Below are positions 1-5,740 of a stretch of DNA of 64,000 nt, one piece after another. The translations under genes were made by a program, and so were the position numbers. This DNA comes from JAQVEM01 sp964616545 (GTDB lineage: Bacteria; Actinomycetota; Humimicrobiia; Humimicrobiales; Humimicrobiaceae): positions 1 through 64,000 of the forward strand of contig CAZTUA010000027.1 in NCBI GenBank assembly GCA_964616545.1, in the 5' to 3' direction. Below the pieces are notes generated by a model. The model had not been told where the DNA came from. It did not search any database and worked only from the letters and a program-made list of their open reading frames with translations. Every line of letters starts with the position of its first letter. Position 1 is the stretch's first letter.

Positions 1-116
1 AATATTATAATAATATTAAAAAATTATAAATAATTAATTATATACGTAAATAATATGGATTTAATAAATAATTTTGGAATTATACTTTTTTTGCTATACC
101 TTAATATTACCATACC

Positions 117-824
117 TTAGCTTTCCCCCTTCTTCTCTAAAATTAGGGCTCTAAGCTCATCTTCAAATCCAGCGCCTTTTACATAGACCGTAGTCTTAAA
201 ACTGCCCTCTTCTCTTATTATCTCTTCTTCCGCATTACCTGTTAAGGATGTAAGCATTTCATCAACATAGTAGTTACCGCCCTCTACGGGGACTATTGGT
301 ACCCAGTAATTTTCGACGTGATAATCATAATATTTTGTAAAATCAGTGTAAGACACTTTAGAACTCCTTATTGCAAGTACAATATATTCCTTGTCCTTTT
401 CCATTTTTATAGTTCCCTCAACCCACCAATAAGAGCAACTTGCATTTGAAACTTTTACGAAATCACCAACCTCTAAATAAGGATCATCCGAATAATATAT
501 TTTTTCTACTTCAAATGTAGAAATATCACTATAATATGTATTATTAAGTTCTCCATTAACATATTCTTCAATACCAATTTCTACTTCATTAATGACTGTT
601 CCTTTGAATATAAGGTTGGCATTCTCAAAAAGTGTATTTTCATCAAAATATGGGAACTCTACACTATCTACGATATTGTATGGAGTTTTCTCTTCAACCT
701 CGATACATCTTGAATATATTCCTTCCTGCGGGATTTCCATTGATTCTTCCCCCTTACTTATGCAGCCAGATAAAATAAATACTAAAGAGCTTATAAGTAT
801 ATAGATTAGAATTTTTTTAAACAT
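117..824 (-). CDS. hypothetical lipoprotein
   Basis: About 235 residues. A lysine-containing start, a hydrophobic stretch and the lipobox ILSGC at residues 17-21 mark it as a lipid-anchored exported protein. The first possible ATG (at 833) overlaps the ribosome binding site AGGAG; the second ATG at 824 is nine bases after it and is preferred. The mature part is acidic, has many Tyr and Glu residues and no recognisable domain. It lies just outside the IS1595-family element to its right and has no operon partner in the window. Function is unknown. Confidence 0.6.
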   Translation of the reverse strand: MFKKILIYILISSLVFILSGCISKGEESMEIPQEGIYSRCIEVEEKTPYNIVDSVEFPYFDENTLFENANLIFKGTVINEVEIGIEEYVNGELNNTYYSDISTFEVEKIYYSDDPYLEVGDFVKVSNASCSYWWVEGTIKMEKDKEYIVLAIRSSKVSYTDFTKYYDYHVENYWVPIVPVEGGNYYVDEMLTSLTGNAEEEIIREEGSFKTTVYVKGAGFEDELRALILEKKGES

Positions 825-864
825 AAAGACCATCTCCTATACAAGTATTTTAAATAATAATTAT

Positions 865-890
865 TGGAATTATCCCCTTACATACGATAA
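865..890. repeat. left terminal inverted repeat of the IS
   Basis: The outer part reads TGGAATTATCCCCTTACA. It matches the reverse complement of the right end (2540-2565) with five mismatches over 26 bases. The target duplication ATAATTAT precedes it at 857-864. Confidence 0.75.
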
Positions 891-924
891 AATTTAAAGT
901 ATATTGTTATTCATGTTATAATAA

Positions 925-1130
925 TTTGGGGTGTGGAAAACTACAGAAAGGAAAACTATGAAATATGAATTCAATTATACTTCTCATAATCATAGCACTC
1001 CTTATCGGAGTGGATATAAGAATTAATACAAAGTAAAACGTCAGTATAATTATTCTTATTGGAGTTATAAAAGGAGTTCAAAGTAGTAGTTAATAAGGAG
1101 TTGTTTCTGATTATTAACCCACACCCCAAA
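925..1130. repeat. 12-bp perfect inverted repeat inside the IS
   Basis: TTTGGGGTGTGG at 925-936 is repeated in inverse orientation at 1119-1130, enclosing 182 bp between the IS left end and the small ORF at 1166. The arms could be an internal transposase-binding site, the ends of an older element, or a long-range RNA hairpin. The enclosed DNA contains a possible 23-codon hydrophobic ORF. Confidence 0.6.
965..1036 (+). CDS. possible 23-aa hydrophobic peptide
   Basis: An ATG-started ORF of 23 codons encodes a short Ile/Leu-rich membrane-spanning stretch (MNSIILLIIIALLIG) followed by a charged tail. AAAGGA lies about 13 bases upstream, which is rather far. It is enclosed by the 12-bp inverted repeat. 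Nothing but composition and position supports it, and a chance ORF is quite possible. Confidence 0.2.
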   Translation: MNSIILLIIIALLIGVDIRINTK

Positions 1131-1165
1131 CTTATTAAATTATCAAAAGAACGAAAGGAATTAAA

Positions 1166-1354
1166 ATGTCAAAACCAAATCTAACATCAGAACAACGACT
1201 ACAAGAAGCCCAAACCAAAATAGAGGGCGTATTAAACACTACCAATTTTGATAATTCGGCAATTTTTAATTCTATAAAACATGTTGCCCAAGCTGTTGAA
1301 GAACTGTCTTATATAATTGCTAAAAATCTCAAAGAGAAGAAAATTCTTAAATAA
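1166..1354 (+). CDS. small hypothetical protein in the IS
   Basis: 62 residues, preceded by AAAGGA eight bases before the ATG, a good ribosome binding site. The sequence is predicted helical and amphipathic, with no known domain. Its last eight bases overlap the end of the convergent small ORF on the other strand. It lies between the IS ends, so it is a candidate passenger gene. The role is unknown. Confidence 0.45.
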   Translation: MSKPNLTSEQRLQEAQTKIEGVLNTTNFDNSAIFNSIKHVAQAVEELSYIIAKNLKEKKILK

Positions 1355-1562
1355 TTTTCTCAATAGCTTTTTCCAAATCAATAGGATTTACTTTTTTTAT
1401 AATAATTGAAGATAGAGTATTAATTCTTTCTTCAAGTTCTTTTGTCTTTGTTCTTGTTTGTTCTCTTAGCCTTTCTTGTGCATAACAAAGTAAACTACAA
1501 GTAGATTTGGTATAACTATCCTTAATACCTTCAATATTATTACGTATTACACTGTCTTCCAT
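1347..1562 (-). CDS. small coiled-coil-like protein downstream of the transposase
   Basis: 71 residues, rich in Lys, Glu, Arg and Ile, with a central segment (about residues 28-50) likely to form a coiled coil. It starts five bases after the transposase stop codon without a Shine-Dalgarno sequence, so it would depend on translational coupling. It has no recognised family. It could be an accessory transposition or regulatory protein, or a vestigial ORF. Confidence 0.4.
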   Translation of the reverse strand: MEDSVIRNNIEGIKDSYTKSTCSLLCYAQERLREQTRTKTKELEERINTLSSIIIKKVNPIDLEKAIEKII

Positions 1563-1567
1563 AATAA

Positions 1568-2482
1568 TTAGCTGGTAAGTACAGACTGGCTCATTAATAA
1601 ATCAAATGAATTATCTATATTCCGATTATTGAACCTAAAGCAAAACTCATTAATATAATCCTGTAAATACTTAACCGATATCCTGTGATATATACCATAA
1701 GCGGCTCTTTTTACAATAGCCCAAAAACTCTCAATAGTGTTAGTGTGAATTAAGTCATCGGCATACATTTTAGTATGGTCTATTCTCAAGTGTATAAATT
1801 TGGTTTTTCTTAACTTATCATAACTACTAAATTCATCACTTATTACTACATTCTTGCTACTATCTAATGCTACTCTGGTAAGTATTCCTATTAATTGCTG
1901 ACCAGTTAATTTTTGACCTTTTCTATTCGTTAACGCTACTTTTGCATATACCTTATTATCATTCCTACTTACAATTCCAACAATCGGAGTTTTGTCTGTA
2001 CCCCTACCTCGCTTTTGTCCACCCCCTTTCTTATTATTATCTCTCTTATTTGACTTTCTTGGTTTACCACCAACATATGTTTCGTCAATTTCAAGAATGG
2101 TATTAACAAACTTTTGGTTTTCATTATTGGACATAGCTTTTCTTATCTGGTGCAACATTCTCCAAGCCGTCTTATATGTTACTCCAATTTCCCTTTGCAA
2201 TTGCTTGGCACTAATACCTTTTTTAGCATTTAAAAACAGGTGAATAGCATACATCCATTTCCTTAAATCGGTGGTAGTCTTTTCAAATATAGTGTCCTTA
2301 AATATTGAAAAAGACCTGCCACAAAAGCCACAATCAAAAACTTTTGGTGTTTTCTTTCTCTGATATACCTTTTCGGAATTACAGAAATGACATTTAATTC
2401 CTTCCGGATATCTCTGTTTTATAAAATACTCTATCACTTTTCTTTCACTTCCAAATTTCTCCTGAAATTCTTGAAAATCCAT
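1568..2482 (-). CDS. IS1595 (ISXO2-like) family transposase
   Basis: 304 residues, normal for the family. A zinc ribbon at the N terminus has Cys31, Cys34, Cys51 and Cys54, followed by a helical DNA-binding segment. The DDE domain begins at EIDETYVGG (Asp133), continues with VISDEFSSYD (Asp216) and ends with the HTNTIESFW motif (Glu251 as the third carboxylate). AAGGAG precedes the ATG. The reading frame is uninterrupted and all catalytic positions are present, so the enzyme may be active. The 9-bp sequence overlapping the start codon (2481-2489) is repeated inversely at 2521-2529 in the leader, which might dampen translation. Confidence 0.92.
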   Translation of the reverse strand: MDFQEFQEKFGSERKVIEYFIKQRYPEGIKCHFCNSEKVYQRKKTPKVFDCGFCGRSFSIFKDTIFEKTTTDLRKWMYAIHLFLNAKKGISAKQLQREIGVTYKTAWRMLHQIRKAMSNNENQKFVNTILEIDETYVGGKPRKSNKRDNNKKGGGQKRGRGTDKTPIVGIVSRNDNKVYAKVALTNRKGQKLTGQQLIGILTRVALDSSKNVVISDEFSSYDKLRKTKFIHLRIDHTKMYADDLIHTNTIESFWAIVKRAAYGIYHRISVKYLQDYINEFCFRFNNRNIDNSFDLLMSQSVLTS

Positions 2483-2539
2483 GATATACTCCTTTTTATA
2501 AACTACTAATATAATTACGGGTATATCATACTAATATTA

Positions 2540-2565
2540 TTATCTCATGTCAAGGGATAATTCCG
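2540..2565. repeat. right terminal inverted repeat of the IS
   Basis: Inverse counterpart of 865-890. It contains GGGATAATTCC and is followed at 2566-2573 by the second copy of the target duplication ATAATTAT. The transposase start codon is 58 bases inside this end. Confidence 0.75.
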
Positions 2566-2703
2566 ATAATTATTATATAATAAAATTACATTATTGGAGG
2601 TTTAATTTAATTTAGAAAATATATAGCAGAGATTACTCTTGCGGTAAATATATTATTGTAACTAAAATTTGCTATTTATAATAAAAGGGGAAGGTTTACT
2701 TCT

Positions 2704-2778
2704 ATGTCCAGTACCGAAAATCCTAATACAATAATTTATATATACCTGGTAAGAGAGGCATCGCATGCCTTAAGGTGA
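2704..2778 (+). CDS. possible 24-aa ORF followed by a terminator
   Basis: A 24-codon ORF preceded by a purine-rich AAGGGGAAGG (2685-2694) and a TATAAT box at 2677-2682. A terminator-like hairpin with six T residues follows at 2792-2812. Together these look like a very small transcription unit reading into the 3' end of the opposing PD40 lipoprotein gene. The peptide has no known relatives that I recognise. It could be an antisense RNA rather than a coding gene. Confidence 0.25.
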   Translation: MSSTENPNTIIYIYLVREASHALR

Positions 2779-3741
2779 AAAGTAGGGTGAACCGCCGCTT
2801 GGCGGGTTTTTTGTAAGGGATGCTTCATATGATCCATCTAGATTATATGCATCTACAGTAAAAACGAGAATATCACTAACTATATCTCCAGCCTCCCCGC
2901 CTCTTACGACAGCAATTTTAGACCAGTCAGGTGAAAGGCAATGATCTGAGTCGACTGAAATGATACCTGAAAAGATTTTCCGCTCCGAGCCGTCTATATT
3001 CATTACATCAATTGAAGCACGCGACTTAAAAGCTATTTTAGTCCCGTCAGATGAAAAGCAAGGTGAATCAACCCGCTTACCATCTTTGCTATCATATGTA
3101 AACCTTGTCTGCTCCGATCCGTTAGCATTCATTATGTAGATCTCAAAATAGTGTTCGCTACTATCCCTATCATCCCTATCAGATATAAATACAATCTTAG
3201 TCCCATCAGGTGAGATGCGGGGGTCTGTATCCGATGCCGGGTTATTTGTAAGGTTTGTCTGCTCCGAGCCATCCATATTCATTACGTAAATTTCAGTATT
3301 TCCATCCCTATTAGATGCAAAGGCAATCTTAATCCCATTAGGTGAAAAGCAGGGATGCCTGTCACTTGCCGGGTTATTTGTAAGCCTTTTCTGCTCCGAA
3401 CCGTCTACATTCATTATGTAGATTTCTTTATTTCCATCACGATCAGATACAAAAGCAATCCTAGCTCCATCCGGCGAAAAGCAGGGTTCAGAGTCATCTG
3501 CTGAGTTATCTGTGAGGCGAGTCTGCTCCGAGCCATCTATATTCATTATATAGATCTCTCTATTTCCATACTTACCAGATACAAAGGCAATCTTATCTTT
3601 TACAGCTGCTTCAGTCTTAGTAATTTCTACTTCATTTATATCAGAGGTAGAAGATTCAGCTGTTTTTTTGCAACTAACACCACTTAAAATTATTGATATA
3701 GCCAGTATTACTATAAATATTATTAATAAATATTTTTTCAT
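2770..3741 (-). CDS. PD40/TolB-like beta-propeller lipoprotein, C-terminally short
   Basis: 323 residues. A signal peptide ends in the lipobox SGVSC (Cys25), so the protein is exported and lipid-anchored. The rest is built of TolB-type PD40 blades of about 40-45 residues with the repeated signature EIYIMNIDGSEQTRLT and CFSPDGTKIAF. Such propellers usually bind proteins or carbohydrates outside the membrane. The protein ends with PYFSP, exactly where the next blade should continue with DG and a beta strand, so the C terminus seems to have been lost or altered. No Shine-Dalgarno sequence is seen before the ATG. The DNA of neighbouring blades is similar, pointing to internal duplication. Confidence 0.75.
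   Translation of the reverse strand: MKKYLLIIFIVILAISIILSGVSCKKTAESSTSDINEVEITKTEAAVKDKIAFVSGKYGNREIYIMNIDGSEQTRLTDNSADDSEPCFSPDGARIAFVSDRDGNKEIYIMNVDGSEQKRLTNNPASDRHPCFSPNGIKIAFASNRDGNTEIYVMNMDGSEQTNLTNNPASDTDPRISPDGTKIVFISDRDDRDSSEHYFEIYIMNANGSEQTRFTYDSKDGKRVDSPCFSSDGTKIAFKSRASIDVMNIDGSERKIFSGIISVDSDHCLSPDWSKIAVVRGGEAGDIVSDILVFTVDAYNLDGSYEASLTKNPPSGGSPYFSP
2792..2812 (+). terminator. hairpin plus T-run, plus strand
   Basis: CCGCC, a four-base loop, GGCGG and then TTTTTT after one G. It is placed inside the last codons of the opposing lipoprotein gene, where it encodes a Pro-Pro-Ser-Gly-Gly stretch. As a terminator it would serve plus-strand transcription coming from about 2690. Confidence 0.45.
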
Positions 3742-3749
3742 TGTTAAAT

Positions 3750-3780
3750 ACTATATATAGAATCTTATTTTATATATAGT
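3750..3780. promoter_or_regulatory. 10-bp inverted repeat upstream of the PD40 lipoprotein
   Basis: ACTATATATA at 3750-3759 is repeated inversely at 3771-3780, separated by 11 bases and ending nine bases before the start codon. It may overlap the promoter of the lipoprotein gene. It could be an operator or merely an AT-rich repeat. Confidence 0.35.
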
Positions 3781-4127
3781 ATGTTATATGTATTATATTT
3801 TTATTTCAAATTAAACATTGTAAGCGTTCGTATATTAATATTTACTGTACCAGCAAATGCTACTCTTGGGGGAAATAAGCTCATCACTACTAAGCTTATT
3901 CAGTATAAAAACTTCTTTTTAAATTTTAACTCCATAATTTTTATCCCGTCCTTTATTACCTTATGGCAGTATCACCTGAAATTAAGATTTATATTATTTT
4001 TTCCAGCATAATCTTTAGCAAGTGATATAAACATTGCTCCTTTACTCTTTTTAATTTTCCCGGTAAGATAAGTATCCTTTATTGTGCTTAACAATATTCT
4101 TATCTTTTTACTCCGGTATTTTATCAA
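3781..4127. other. intergenic stretch with no convincing gene
   Basis: The only open frame here (plus strand, 3781-4011) is Phe/Ile-rich, has no ribosome binding site and resembles translated AT-rich DNA. The minus strand downstream of the radC fragment has short blocked frames with coding-like segments, as expected of decayed gene remains. I could not assign them. Confidence 0.5.
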
Positions 4128-4358
4128 CTAAAGCAATTCGTTTAATTTCTTATATCCTGAAAGAAGCGATTTTGCCAGGTCAAGCGCAGATTTGCTGACG
4201 TTTATATTATTAACACCGGTTCCCAGCATTATTGCGATAAGCTCGGCTCCACTGAGATGCTCGCTGCCGTATTTTATAGGTTTTTCTCTTGGCCTTTCTA
4301 ATTCAGGCCAGCTCTTTATTGGCAGATACTCTCCCCTTTTACTCTGACTTGCCCTCAA
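4128..4358 (-). pseudogene. radC: radC N-terminal fragment
   Basis: 76 residues matching the N-terminal helical region of RadC (UPF0758): IKSWPELERPREKPIKYG, SGAELIAIMLGTG and the following helix. Full-length RadC has about 220 residues and a C-terminal JAB-like metalloprotease domain with an HxH...D motif. Here the frame stops right after the first helices, and no JAB motif is seen downstream. The possible start is TTG with no clear ribosome binding site. It is most simply a remnant left after deletion or rearrangement next to the accessory region. Confidence 0.7.
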
Positions 4359-4556
4359 AAGAATCCTTCTGAATGGTTTTTACAGGTATTTAATAAAATA
4401 TAAATAATAATAGTACATTTACACATATATGTAATTACACTATCTTGAGAGCCTTAAATTTGGATTTATGGGAATACAATTATTTACTGCTGGATTTATG
4501 ATAAAAACGGAATACTTCTTTTCTTATAAGTATTTTTAAATAACCTTTTAAAACTT

Positions 4557-5720
4557 TTATTTCTTAATGCTTAAATAAAATGTAATCAATTCTTTTACTT
4601 TCTTTCCAAGCAGTTCTTCTGCGTTTTCAACTGCCTCTTTAAGACTTAAGGGTTTGTTTATTATTGAAAAATTTCCATCAGTTAAATTCCGGTATTTTCT
4701 GTCTATTTCATTTCTATCTATCAGCACCGAACCGTTAATTGTTATAACCGGCTTATTATATTTTTTAGCCAGTTTTGCAACTCCGAAGGCACCTTTACCA
4801 AAAAAAGTCTGCATATCCAGAGCACCCTCACCGGTAATTACAAGGTCTGCATCTTTTATTTTATCCTCAAGCCCTGTAGCTTCAATAATAATATCGGTAC
4901 CTGGCCTGAGGTTTGCGTTTAGAAAAACGGCAAGGCCTGCACCCAGTCCCCCGGCTGCACCGGCCCCCTTTATTTTCCCTACATCCTTTCCTAATTCTTT
5001 CTTTACAACCTCTGCAAAATTAGTGAGTCCCCTGTCAAGTTCCTTAACCATCATCCCGTCAGCGCCCTTCTGAGGAGCATATACATAAGCAGCCCCATTG
5101 CTGCCAGTAAGTGGATTTGTAACATCACATGCTACGTCAAACTGGCAGAATGGAATAGATTTGTGAATATCAGATGCATCAATTTTATAAAGATTAACCA
5201 GTTCCTTTCCTCCCCGACCAAGTAATTTACCCTCTCTATTGTAGAATTTATAACCCAGAGCCTGGGCCATGCCCAGCCCTCCATCATTAGTCGCACTCCC
5301 GCCTATGCCTACTATCACCTTTTTGCATCCTATATTCAGGGCTTTCTTTATCAGTTCCCCGGTACCATAGGTTGTTGCCTCCATCGGATTCCTTTTACCC
5401 TGAGGCACCAGCACCAGCCCGGAAGCAGAAGCCATCTCAATTATGGCTGTATGCTCCTTTATCAATCCGAACCTTGCTCTTACAGGTCTACCAAGAGGTC
5501 CTGTAACCTCTAAACTAATATATTTACCGCCATAGCTTTCTACCAGTGTACCGACTGTACCCTCTCCGCCATCAGCCATGGGACTTATAATTACTTCTAT
5601 ATTCCTATCAACTTCCATTATAGATTTTTTTATAGTATTACAAACCTCAATCGCAGAGAGGCTGCCTTTATATTTATCCGTAGAAACCAGGATTTTTAAT
5701 TTCATATTTATAGTATTCAT
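4557..5720 (-). CDS. glxK: glycerate kinase (GlxK/GarK family)
   Basis: 387 residues, usual length of the class that phosphorylates D-glycerate, in GarK-type enzymes to 2-phosphoglycerate. Family hallmarks are STDKYKGSLSA near the start, SPMADGGEGTV (residues 46-56), GIGGSATNDGGLGMAQALG (about 138-156) and the late VITGEGALDMQTFFGKG. It is the last gene of the minus-strand cluster, 20 bases after the GH38 gene, and would feed the glycerate released by the two upstream glycosidic enzymes into lower glycolysis. Neither the first ATG nor the ATG five codons later has a clear ribosome binding site, so the exact start is uncertain. Confidence 0.93.
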   Translation of the reverse strand: MNTINMKLKILVSTDKYKGSLSAIEVCNTIKKSIMEVDRNIEVIISPMADGGEGTVGTLVESYGGKYISLEVTGPLGRPVRARFGLIKEHTAIIEMASASGLVLVPQGKRNPMEATTYGTGELIKKALNIGCKKVIVGIGGSATNDGGLGMAQALGYKFYNREGKLLGRGGKELVNLYKIDASDIHKSIPFCQFDVACDVTNPLTGSNGAAYVYAPQKGADGMMVKELDRGLTNFAEVVKKELGKDVGKIKGAGAAGGLGAGLAVFLNANLRPGTDIIIEATGLEDKIKDADLVITGEGALDMQTFFGKGAFGVAKLAKKYNKPVITINGSVLIDRNEIDRKYRNLTDGNFSIINKPLSLKEAVENAEELLGKKVKELITFYLSIKK

Positions 5721-5740
5721 CAGACCGGCGCTAATAACAT

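Larger units (their letters stand above)
865..2565 (-). mobile_element. IS1595-family insertion sequence, apparently complete
   Basis: The element carries a zinc-ribbon DDE transposase of the ISXO2/IS1595 type. Its ends are imperfect inverted repeats (865-890 and 2540-2565; 21 of 26 positions match, 15 of the outer 18). The 8-bp sequence ATAATTAT stands directly outside each end, at 857-864 and 2566-2573, matching the 8-bp target duplications known for IS1595. ATAATTAT is a palindrome, so an extended inverted repeat is a formal alternative. Besides the transposase the element holds two small convergent ORFs and a 200-bp segment bounded by its own 12-bp inverted repeat. It is larger than a minimal one-gene IS, and passenger genes are known in this family. 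Confidence 0.8.

Noticed and set aside
2770..3741. Regular repeats that could be taken for a CRISPR array
   Set aside because: The repeats are degenerate, blade-sized (about 125-135 bp) and encode PD40 motifs in frame; there are no short identical repeats with unique spacers.
3781..4011. A 76-codon plus-strand ORF in the gap left of radC
   Set aside because: Phe/Ile/Leu-rich as expected from random AT-rich DNA, with no ribosome binding site or recognisable domain.
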